The notes under the pieces: generated by a model
Database searches by the model: none
The model's input: the letters and a program-made list of their open reading frames with translations, nothing else
What the model was told of the DNA's origin: nothing
Origin: Symsagittifera roscoffensis
Lineage: Eukaryota; Xenacoelomorpha; Acoela; Convolutidae
Direction: 5' to 3'
DNA: 64,000 nt
NCBI RefSeq assembly: GCF_963678635.1
Contig: NC_087063.1
Span: 72,747,617-72,811,616 of the forward strand
Program-made: the position numbers and the translations under genes
Part shown: piece by piece, positions 19,801 to 29,100 of the stretch
Layout: the number at the start of each line of letters is the position of its first letter
How positions within the stretch are numbered: the stretch's first letter is position 1

Positions 19801-22368
19801 ATAAGAGCCCAGAAGAATGACAAAATGACAAGTAACCTCTCCAAATGGATCCAGTCGGGGGTCAAGGAGAAGGGGGAACTCGAGGAAGACAGCTACAAGA
19901 TCTTGAGCCAGTTCTACAAAGAGAAAAAAGACTTACTCTACCACACAGCTGATGGGGTGGTAGCATGCAAGAGGAAAGATGAGGAGAAGATATTACACAA
20001 ACACAACCTCATCATACTGCCACAGTTGTATCAAACGGAGGTGCTTTTCAGATCGCACGACCAGATGGGCCACCAGGGGATAGACAAAGTACAACAAAGG
20101 ATACTTCACAGGTTTGATTGGCCAGGAATGAGAAAAGCTTGCGAGAGATGGGTGAATGCCTGCCTGGCATGTCTCCAGGTAAAAGACCTAAGGAAGATGA
20201 AGTTTCCCCTCAAGTCCGTTGAGAGCTCAGAGTTCAATGAAGTGGTGCAGATAGACCATCAAAAAATCTGCATGACGGAGTCGGGATATAACCAGATACT
20301 GGTTATAATAGATCACTTCACAAAGTTGGCGGAAGTGGTCCCGTGCCAAACAGCCTCGGCCGAGGAGACATGTGATCATCTGATAACGCATTGGATATCG
20401 CGGTATGGTTGTCCAATGACTTTCCAGTCGGACAACGGCAAAGCTTTTGTAGGGGACTTGACAAAAGAATTGATGAAGAGATCGCACATTGCTCAAGCAC
20501 ACTCGACAACCTATCATCCACAGACCAATGGGTTGGTAGAGAGACAAAACAGGACACTGGTCAACATGTTAAGGGTGTACTGCTCAAGATACATGACGGA
20601 CTGGGACAAACACCTGCCACAGGTAGTAGGGGCCTACAACAGTACACAGCACTCAACTACGGGCATCAGTCCTTTCATGATGTTGACGGGCAGGGAGAGA
20701 GCAATGCCCCTGACATTCTTTTACCCGGAATACGAAGGAAAAAGGACGTCGCCTCAGGCATACGTGAAAGAAGCGATCAAAAGACAACAGGAATTGAACG
20801 AGCTATGCAGGAGGAACACGGCACAAGCGCAAATGAGGCAACGCAGGAAATACGACGAAAAAATATTACGAGCAAAGCCATATGAAGTGGGCCAATACGT
20901 GTGGGTCTTCCAAAATGTCATACCGCCCAAGGGAACAAAGAAACTACTCAAGAAGTGGAGGGGACTATTCATGATAACGGAGGTTCATCAACAAGGACGG
21001 TTCTATCGCTTGAGTACTGGGCGAGCGGCACATTATGAAAATCTGAAGCCTCACGTCCCGTCTCCAGAGGATTGGTGCATACCGAAGGACATGGAGGGTC
21101 TTGAGTACCTGGTGGTAGAGCCAGCGTGTGAAGTGAATGAGAAAGGCACTAGAGAGAAAAATGATGGTAATGAGAACTTGAGTTTGGACGACAATGAAAA
21201 GATAGGAGTGGAGTCTGATGCAGGATCATTTGTAGAAGAAGACTGGAACGACCCGGAGCAAGACGAGGTGCCGAAATGGATGGAACCGGATCGAACAACA
21301 CCACCGGAAATCAGGACTGGCAATCGTAAACGCACAGGCATGAGGTACAACAGGTACGGGGATGACTTCTTGATCGATAAGATACAGCCAGACAAATTGG
21401 GCGAGGAATTACTGAAGGCAGGCGAACTGGAAGCTGGAGAGGAATGGCAGGTCATTGACGATGGTGGTCATTATCCGCAGGATGATTACTCGACGCCAGA
21501 AGTAGAAACGGATCTCGAACAGAGTGAGATAGAGAGGAGGGAGAACACGAACTTGAGGATTCTAGAGTGGATGCGTGATGTCAAAGGCGAGAGCCGCGAA
21601 GGACAAAGCATTCAGCAAGTCGATGTATCAGCAGCAAATTACATGAAGACAGAGGACCCTCTTTTCGGATGGACGGCAACAGACAGGCCACTGGACATTC
21701 CTCAGGACAATTCAGACCCGACAACATCGACGGGGACGTCGATAAATGTTTTTGTCCGGGGAGTGGGGGTAGGACTTACCCACACCGAAAATTTGATGAT
21801 AAAGAAGCTCAAGGAAGTGAGAGAAACGAGCGAATTGGAACTGGAGGAAGAAGAGCCAGAGCCTACTATAGGTCGGAATTTCAAAACGAAATTCGAAATA
21901 CCCAATGAATACTCGGAGAACATCATGATAACAGATAGCGACTTCATCCTGTCAAACAGGACCAGCGCGATCTGCATCACGGCGGACATGAGTTTCAAAT
22001 CAAGATTGGAAGCTGACTTCAAAAGAGAGTACCAGAATGTAGAGTTTCTGTTCAGACAGAGACCAGGACTGGGAGGGATGGCAGCGCTTCCACCGTCAGT
22101 GGCACAAGTCCCGGGCAAATATCTGTGCTTCCTAGTAACGAGGGTCAATGACAGGAACACAATCGATCCCGAACACGTGATATTGGCACTAACAAGATTA
22201 CGAGACTTCATGATTGAAAGAGGGATAACAGAAGTCTCAATGCCGGTGTATGACCCGAACAGGGGCAAACTGAGCCCGAGGGAATTGTACGCTATCCTAC
22301 ATGTGGTCTTTGCAGAAACTGAGATAATGGTGTATCTTCATAAGAAGTACTACTTGAGCATCGCCTGA
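16855..22368 (+). CDS. pol: Pol: reverse transcriptase, RNase H, integrase and macro-like tail
   Basis: The 1,837-codon ORF copies the element RNA to DNA and inserts it. RT shows TLDLGSAFW (catalytic D314) and YLDD (379-382). RNase H shows LDTDAS (D527, D529). An acidic insert of about 400 residues (about 645-1045) follows, which is unusual. The integrase zinc module is H1068-H1073-C1103-C1106, and its catalytic triad is D1134, D1193, E1229 with the standard D-35-E spacing. A GPY/F-like module lies near 1350 (LLKKWRGLFMITEVH). After another acidic stretch the last 150 residues resemble a macro domain. All polymerase and integrase catalytic residues are present, so this protein looks intact. 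Confidence 0.95.
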   Translation: MANENKAPVFLSRRVRLKANEAAIVSLRMKNYNELSDPIPRIDECIVPNPNSQSAAVLGRSFSITKSGLCVSVLLNTLDIPITIQRGRKLGYALPVKTRYETIENSKQNEVVDCPNHRDKICILRRLQKIKDSSGLIKSLKSETDDGLSSCSNFPERPTLDEMQTDKPVLPEIEHLRGKLKDEQLEAIKDVLERNEEVFSRHKADIGCCNFVEHEIELEENAVPHREGARRMTPHKSDACRKEIETLLEYDMIEPSKSPWACGVVMAKKKGDQLRFCCDFRYLNSVTVKDAYPIPRIDESLSKLGDAKFFTTLDLGSAFWQVPLRKQDRDKTGFACELGLFQWKRMPFGLCNATATFQRLMAHALIGVTKKYGNLVMCYLDDVVIATPTLEDHIERLDEVFACMKRSGLKCKPSKCEILKDSIKYLGRMVDKHGIRPDTDAVEAVLTWKSPKTEHQLMSFLGFANYYREFIKGYADKVYPMQQLMRHKGKKFTWNNAAEESFQRIKKELCEAPVLGMPTEKGMYVLDTDASVVAISGILHQEQEWNGKTVLRPIAYGSKVLSDTEMKYGAPKAEMFAVVTFVEKYRAYLGSEPFKLRVDNRALSWLKTYSMDQSYIGRWIVRLDGYNMIIEHRTRDKHQNADSLSKKTEFYERQEQREADRPEIKDGFSFMDKETYDGLPLTRWLDKSGKPIENHPELPKEPPEKTILRKSKRIPIEIILKSKIVKETLKAKGYDLNQVEAGTAQIDDDLMRLLEKLSDDKPVIQEKGTEKPEFTILRRKETVNDTDSSRGSVTDSKDVVRSLVDKIPEDILEQTRVRKKKVTFKEDTEHLGLGQESGECSRFTEEGTGEGKLSGEREGWDEDSDESSENQDSLCMILAEEKTRHHDRELQTDPSSGTYNMDIQEMRGGEELEKIAVARKPFRELSCNSNVRTNLVSEDDMKIVKRMICVKLSDDIHNPGEMNGQIMALKEHVKARYRLSDLIRAQKNDKMTSNLSKWIQSGVKEKGELEEDSYKILSQFYKEKKDLLYHTADGVVACKRKDEEKILHKHNLIILPQLYQTEVLFRSHDQMGHQGIDKVQQRILHRFDWPGMRKACERWVNACLACLQVKDLRKMKFPLKSVESSEFNEVVQIDHQKICMTESGYNQILVIIDHFTKLAEVVPCQTASAEETCDHLITHWISRYGCPMTFQSDNGKAFVGDLTKELMKRSHIAQAHSTTYHPQTNGLVERQNRTLVNMLRVYCSRYMTDWDKHLPQVVGAYNSTQHSTTGISPFMMLTGRERAMPLTFFYPEYEGKRTSPQAYVKEAIKRQQELNELCRRNTAQAQMRQRRKYDEKILRAKPYEVGQYVWVFQNVIPPKGTKKLLKKWRGLFMITEVHQQGRFYRLSTGRAAHYENLKPHVPSPEDWCIPKDMEGLEYLVVEPACEVNEKGTREKNDGNENLSLDDNEKIGVESDAGSFVEEDWNDPEQDEVPKWMEPDRTTPPEIRTGNRKRTGMRYNRYGDDFLIDKIQPDKLGEELLKAGELEAGEEWQVIDDGGHYPQDDYSTPEVETDLEQSEIERRENTNLRILEWMRDVKGESREGQSIQQVDVSAANYMKTEDPLFGWTATDRPLDIPQDNSDPTTSTGTSINVFVRGVGVGLTHTENLMIKKLKEVRETSELELEEEEPEPTIGRNFKTKFEIPNEYSENIMITDSDFILSNRTSAICITADMSFKSRLEADFKREYQNVEFLFRQRPGLGGMAALPPSVAQVPGKYLCFLVTRVNDRNTIDPEHVILALTRLRDFMIERGITEVSMPVYDPNRGKLSPRELYAILHVVFAETEIMVYLHKKYYLSIA
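21901..22368 (+). other. Macro-domain-like C-terminal region of Pol
   Basis: Pol residues about 1683-1837 follow the pattern of the TARG1/OARD1 branch of macro domains, which bind or remove ADP-ribose: a strand into FKSRLEADFKREYQ (family: helix after a Met-Gly-rich loop), GKYLCFLVTRV (family: GRYIYYLxTK-like strand), a conserved helix ALTRLRDFMIERGITEVSMP and a final VFAETEIMVYL. The glycine-rich ligand loop after SMP, which in TARG1 holds the catalytic aspartate, reads VYDPNRGKLS here, so binding may be altered or lost. The match is by recall of the family pattern, not a search. Confidence 0.6.
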
Positions 22369-22887
22369 GTCGGGTACATGGGGGTATCGAGTCGGGTGTG
22401 AGGGAGGAATCTTGAGTTAGGTACTGGGGTGCGGCGCAGGTAAAGGGATCTTAAGATATGATTGGCATGACAATTAAATTTTAAAACGAGTTAACGGTGC
22501 TAAAACATAAAATGAATCTGCATGCTTTTCAGGGAATTCCAATTGAATTGTTTTAAGTGATATGAAAATGATAAGATTTTAACCATACTGGTAAAAGGGG
22601 GGTCTCTAGGTTAGGAACATGACATGTCAAGTTTCAATATGCTTTCTGTTTTCAGATCAAGTTTGAAAAACAAAGTTGAAAATCCAACTATACTCAAGCG
22701 AGAAACAGAGAGAGAAACCTTGATTGAACTCGCGATAATCGGCATTTACAGCAAGTATTTGCAAGGGAACATTTCGAGAGAATTCTTGAGTTGGGTAATA
22801 CTTGAGTCGGTAAGGTAATTCTTGAGCTGGTAAGGTAATTCTTGAGCTGTTTAACACATACCTGTATACATCCCGAAGTCACGAAGA
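22369..22887 (+). other. Spacer between pol and the third ORF
   Basis: No gene is seen. It contains a good splice-acceptor-like site, CTTTCTGTTTTCAG ending at 22655, which could serve a spliced message for the downstream ORF. A 20-bp direct repeat (unit CTTGAGCTGGTAAGGTAATT, about 2.5 copies) lies at 22801-22850. Confidence 0.5.
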
Positions 22888-23160
22888 ATGGCAGACCGAT
22901 TATGGAAATCCGTGCCCGCGGCCCTGAAGAAGCCCACTCTTGATGAGCTGTACAGACGCCTGAGGGACTTGGACTACACCCAAATAGACGAGAGAATGGC
23001 GGTGATGCTGAATGCCATCCTCCAGTTGGAGGACCAGGGTGAGTGCAGGGAGTCTGCAACAAAGGTTCTTGATGATCGGCTACACCACCGAGGGAATATC
23101 GAACCAAGAGCAGACCAGATGGTTGTCTTGGAATGTGGATGGAGGAGTAAGGGGTTTTGA
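22888..23160 (+). CDS. Small ORF overlapping the start of the third ORF
   Basis: The 90-codon frame starts at an ATG and encodes a helical, charged peptide (PTLDELYRRLRDLDYTQ, RMAVMLNAILQLED). Its composition looks more protein-like than the overlapping first 40 codons of the long ORF in the next frame. It may be the true N-terminus of the third ORF, joined by a frameshift or broken by an indel near 23040-23160. A GTGAGT donor-like word follows an AG at 23036. I do not recognise the product. Confidence 0.4.
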   Translation: MADRLWKSVPAALKKPTLDELYRRLRDLDYTQIDERMAVMLNAILQLEDQGECRESATKVLDDRLHHRGNIEPRADQMVVLECGWRSKGF

Positions 23161-26100
23161 CTTGGCAAGGAATCCTGGCCTGAATAACAATACCGAATAT
23201 GGCGCAGGGGAATTCCCACTACCGACTAGGCCAACAGTAAGATCCACAAGCCAGAGCTCGAGTAGGGTGCCATCGATGTCACGAACGCAACAGACGACCG
23301 AGGCATATCCGGATCTAGGTGTTCTAAAGAAAGAGCTCGAGAAGATGCAGAAGGAAAGGAATAAGGCGAACCTCGATCGGGATCAGGCAAAGCTGGATCG
23401 GGAGAAGGTTCAGCTGGAAAGGGACCAGGCGGTCAACGAGCGAGACCAGGCTCTGAGGTTGCTTGAGATGCAAAAAGCTGAACATCAACAGGAGTTAAGG
23501 GTGCGGGAGAACGCCGCAAATCGTGATCAACTGAGGTCGGAATTGGACAGAATAGAACAACGACAACGCGAGCTTGATGCACAGAAGGGAGCCAGGCCGA
23601 AGGAGCGAGTGGTCACCAGCTCGAGGCCAGAGTCACGTATGGAGGTGGATGAAGCCCCCAGAGCAAGAGCACGGTTCAACCTTGACCGCGAGGCCCGAGA
23701 ACACATGAGTGAAGGGTTGGAAGTTTGGATACCGAATGACGCAACGTCTTCCTTGCGTAGCCTAGAGACGCAACCCATACGCCCACTGATGGATGTGGAG
23801 CTGCCGGGATATACCCCAACCTCGACCTCGAGTGACAGTCAGGTGAGCGGCGGCTCATCGCGTCTGAGAGAACTGGGCGAGAGATTGCGACAAAAGAGTC
23901 GTGAGAGTTCGGCAAGACCGGAGCTTCCCCCGACGTGGAGGGAACAGCCGGTTAGGAGTGTCGTGATCTTGAGTTATAAGAAGAATACAGAGGGGAGGTA
24001 CCACAGGCACAATCGGCTGGACTGGAGTACGGAGCAGAAAGCTAGGAGAGACTGCTTTCATGATGCGGCCTGGGTGCAGTACTTGGCGCCACCCCGGGTA
24101 CCAGAAGGTGCGGTTCATCTAATCGTAGGGGACAGCCTGGTGCGGGTGTTGACCCGGATCCGATCGCACTGGCAGACGGGAATCTTGAGTTTCGCTGGAG
24201 CTGCCACGCCACAGATGTTGGCAACGCTTGACATGCTGGGGATGACCAAAGTATACACGGTGACCCTGATGATCGGGACCAACGATGTATCAAGGGGTGA
24301 AGCGAGGAAAATAACAAGGCTGCACGATAAGGTGTGCTGCCTTCTTGAGGAACTGAGGATTCAGATGGACCCCATCCTGTTGACGATATGTACTGTCCCC
24401 TACAACATGATGTTTGATCAGCACGCCTTGGAGATGAACGAGAAGGTGCGGAACCTAAACAAGGTGATAAGAGACATCCACCGGAAGAGTGTGCTCCCTG
24501 TCAGACTGTTGGACGTGGCAGAGCGCATGGAGAAAGAGGGATTCCCTGAAGACACCTCCAGTGATGGAATCCATTTTGATAGACCGAGGGGAGCAGAGTG
24601 GCTAAACGACGTCTTCCAAGAACACATAAACGCGCTGGAGGCGGATCTGCTAGAGACAGCCCAATTCACATTAGGACCACCTCCGAACCCACCATTCCTT
24701 GCCTCAAGGGCCTTGTCTGGTCGCTTGGGACCGAGAGTTGACACTAGAGACAGTTCAAGGAGCAGCCAGACCAGATTGCAGAGTGCCACGCCAATGGAGT
24801 CTGAGGAGGTGACGTCATCAACACCTCCAGGCTTGGCGATATCCTCAGTGGTAGTGGCAGAGAGCAAACGGGAAAAGAAGTCTATGGAGACCGCTCGCTT
24901 GAGATATCCTGAGAAGGTGAAAGAACTGGATCTAGAGAGTTTGGAATGCAGGCGAGAATTGGCGGAAACCCTGGGGATCGAACGAGTGTCACACGAGGAT
25001 TTGAATAGGCATCATTGCGTGGACTGGTTGAAAGCTCATGAGGCGCACTTCTCGAGAGCGAAGTTGATGGAGACCACAGACCTGACTGGAATTCCCACAA
25101 AAGCGATCATGGGACCCATTAACTACAGACCTCTCAAGCTGCTGGGGAGTCCTGGACTTATAGCAGAACCTCCCAAGCACCGAACTAGCATCGCCAGGAT
25201 CAGGTTGGCAACCCCGGCACAGTTAAAGGTGGTAGACAAGCTACTCAATCCGGGAGGAACGGGATTGCCAGATGCCGCTTACGAAGGCTCGAAATTGGCG
25301 GAAGATCCCAGGTACGGGAAGCCCTGTGGGAGTACCCAGCTGGCCAAAACCCTGGCAGTTTATGATAGAGCAGATCCAGCTGCTGCGAGAGTAGTCATTG
25401 TGGCGGGATCAGACTTCGAAGGAACGTCTCCCAAGTTGTTCTGGCCGGAGACTTTGATATACTCTTTGCCAGGAGCTGAATTAAATCAGATGTTAACTCT
25501 GGTGGTGGCAATAAAGTCGGAGATGCCCTGTGAACCTGAGCTGCTGTTGTTTGCAGGAATGAATGATCACCTGCACGCGATGGGACTTCTTGAGCAACTA
25601 AAGGGCGATGAAATTCCGACATCGAGGAAGATATGGGAAGCCATTCAAGCGTTGTTTGCGGCGATGAATGAAGTGCAAGAGAATGTTGTCTCGAGATTCG
25701 GGTCCAAGACGAAGGTGGTGTTTACCACATCTCCTGGATACGCGAATATGCCACCCGCCCTACAGTTCGTGTACGCGGTCTTGATCCTGATAGCAGAAGG
25801 GAATGAATGGCGGATTCTAATGGCAGCTCCCAATCGGGAGTTGGAGCCATCAAACCTGAGGCTTCGCAAGTCAGAATTGGCGGCGGCATGGGCGGATATA
25901 TCTCATGCACTGAGGGGCTTTTATGGACTAGCCGACATCCTGATCGTATTAGACGAGGTGCTCTTGCTAGAGATATCGAACTTAGCCAGGCAACTCAAGT
26001 TCAGTCCAGTCATCGGGGACGATCACCCGGCGATAAGCAAATTAACGGCCAGCTTGTGGTTTCGGAGTATGGATGTGAAGATCACAAACTCCAGCAGCAG

Positions 26101-29100
26101 GTCTAGAGGTCCCAGTAACGAGAGAAGAAATGTGGCCGAGACGGAAAAGCAATTAGAATCGATGAAATATCGTTTGACTCAAGAGAATGGCTGGTGGCCA
26201 TTTTTGACACCAAGGCTGGAGAACGCCACGAACAAGACAAGGGAGGAAGCACCACCCCTCGTGAAACAAGTCTGGAGTTTTCTGGAGAAACAACTGGAGC
26301 TGGCCGAAACAAGAGACATGACGGTGGCTAGATTTGTCTCGGCCGCCAATGAAGTGACGATTGGAGGGTTCTGGAGAGAGCACGCCAAAGGCGAATTGAA
26401 GACTAGGAGGGATTACGAGATTCTCAAGTTCTTGAGTCCTTGCTGGGAGAAGGAATTCTTGGCAGGAATATTCGGTACCACGGCGACTATCTTTGGAGCC
26501 TTCGTGCAGGAGATACTGGGCATGCCCATCAGCCTGCTCTTGGCCCTGTATTTGGTCTACCCCAGATACTTGTTCAACATGGGCCCAGCATACATGTTTA
26601 GTCGAGGAGTGGAGACACTTCGAGTTGATGGGTACCTGGCACTAGTACTCTTGACCCATGGGGAATTGGTGTCGTTTCATCGATTAATGGAATATGGAGA
26701 GCCTCTGTCAATGGGGAGAGTCCACACGAGCATTGAAACCAGCTCCTACAAGTGTGCCGCAGGGTTGAAGACGTTGCTAGTACAATACCTCATGATGCAA
26801 AATCGGCACATGACGGGTGAAGATGAGAATCCAACTTCGAGAGAAGAATGGAAGAAGACGAACAGAGGGATGCCTCTGCTGACGGACCTATGCCTGGCAA
26901 TGAGGTCGGACCCAATGGGGATAATCCGGGGCCTAGAGGAGGTGGTGACCTGCATTTATGGTCCAGCAGTGACGTACGCGTTCCAAGACCCCCTGGTGAC
27001 AACGTATCGTCACTCTGTAACGCACTTGAGTCTTATCAGTATACTGGATGGGACGGCGTTAAATTGGTGTCAGCAGGAGGTGCTCAGAGGGCGAATGAGC
27101 AACACGGTACTCTTTGGAAAGGTGAAAGATGCCGAGCTAATAGTGTACAACTTCAGGGGGCAAATGCAATGTAGAATGGGAGGCAAGCGAGAGGGTCCCA
27201 TCGAAATGTATCCCAAATTCTGGAACTTGAACCCATTGACGGCGGACGGACGAGAAATCTTGAGAATTCCTGCCTGGAAGGAGTGCTTCGCACTGGTGAA
27301 GAGGGAGCTGGAGACCATAATGGAGAAAGAAATCCTCCCAGCCACCATGCCTGAGTTCCCAATAGTCAGGAGGATGACCTTAGGAATGAACAGTCCGTTG
27401 GTAGTTCCCTCCATAATGGCGAGGATGACGACGGAGGAAACGCAGAAGGATTTCACTGATGGCTGGGACCCCCTGTTCATCGGCTACCCGGCGGCGGTCT
27501 ACTTCCATACCAGCGAGATGAAGGTAAATTCGTGGACGACGCAAGCGAAAAAGAGTAGAGGTTCACAGCCCCCCGGATATGAGGTGCGGAAGGTCTTGAG
27601 AACTCTAGAGAAGGAGGGACTTGAGAACATGCTACCCATATGGGATGATGGCAGGATGATGGTGATGGAGGGGCACGTCGCATTGGTGGACGACATGAAA
27701 TTTGCCACGAGAAAATATAAGGCACCCTATGGCTTGGAACAGGTGGAAATAAGACAGGAGGGAACAGAACTAGATGCAGCAGGTCAACTGCATGTAGCAC
27801 TGACGGAATACAAAAAGCTGGATCCTACGACACCATCACCACTGTCAGTGGACACGCCTGGAGACAAGAGGAGTGGACCCGTCGAGGACCGATTTAAGAA
27901 AATTCTCGAGAGAAGGAGACATGAGTCAGAAGAAGAGAGTATGGATGAAACTCTCAGTGAAGCCGGTGAATCCATGGAAGTGGGGAATACGCCTGAACCA
28001 GGGCCATCAGGGGAGGAGCTCACCACTCAAGAGCTGTTGAAAGACTTGAGCGAGGAGAATTGGGCAGATACTGCCACACCACCACTGATTCCGTCCCCCC
28101 GGAAGGATCTGGAATTGCCATTGGCAAGTGAGACCTTCAATATGGGGATGATACTCTTGAGCTCGGAGGAAAGGGAAAAGAACACTTTCGAAGGGAACAG
28201 GGACATATTCCTGGGATCACTGAAGGACGATGCTTGGCAGGAGTTTTTGGAAGAATTCAATCAAGAAGTGGGCAGCGAGACGACGCTGGACAAATTCAAG
28301 GAGGAACTGTGGGACACAGTCGTAAGATTTGGAGAACCGCTTCTGATAGGAACGGGCCTGGATGAGAAGGCGAGAAAAGAGCTACTGAGCAAGCTGGTAG
28401 AGCTGAGGAATTCACGATCGAAGACTAGAGAAGAAAAATGTGAGGACAGCTCTACTCGGAGACAAAAAACTGTAGATAAAATGGTTGATGATATAAAAAG
28501 GGATAAGGTTGGGACTAGTAATATGATTAAAAGTACTAATATCCTTAAGGCTCGAGCAGGGGGGAGGCAAGAGTTGGAAGGAGTGGATGGAGAGGTCGAA
28601 TCAGTGATGGTAGCCACAACACCCTCAAGTAGAGATGTGAAGACTCGCAAGAGGAAGAGAGAAGTGGAAGGATTGGGTAGTCCTTCAGTGGATGCTGTTT
28701 CGAACGGAAACTTGAGAGAGACGGCGCCCATGGTTTTGGCTCGATGCAAGACGGCGGCATACAAGAGCAGCTCGGAGCTCAGAAGACCACTTGAAGTAGA
28801 GAGGGAAATAGAGGTTTCCACCAGTTCGACATCGGAGGAAGACTTCAAGTCTCAGAAGATAAACGTGAAGAGAGGTTCAACGAACGGACAGACATGGGAA
28901 GTAGATGTCGGCAAAGAATGGATCTCGAAGGCACACCAGGCCACGGGCAAGCGAGTGACAAGTGATCCATTGGAAAGGAACAAGACGAGGAACACCTCCC
29001 GGACGTGGTGGGTGGCCCTTGAAACATTGAAAGAAATGGAGGACTGCTGGAAGAAGTTGGACAGTGGAGTAGCTCGCAAGCGACGCAATTGGGCCACCCA

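Noticed and set aside
17202-22268. Open frames of 60-190 codons on the minus strand across pol
   Set aside because: They are shadows of the strongly coding plus strand, which has full catalytic motifs.
26430-26600. Hydrophobic stretch in the third ORF read as an envelope fusion peptide or membrane anchor
   Set aside because: There is no signal peptide, no cleavage site and no cysteine pattern of an envelope protein, and the protein carries nuclear-type motifs; a membrane contact is possible but an env call is not supported.
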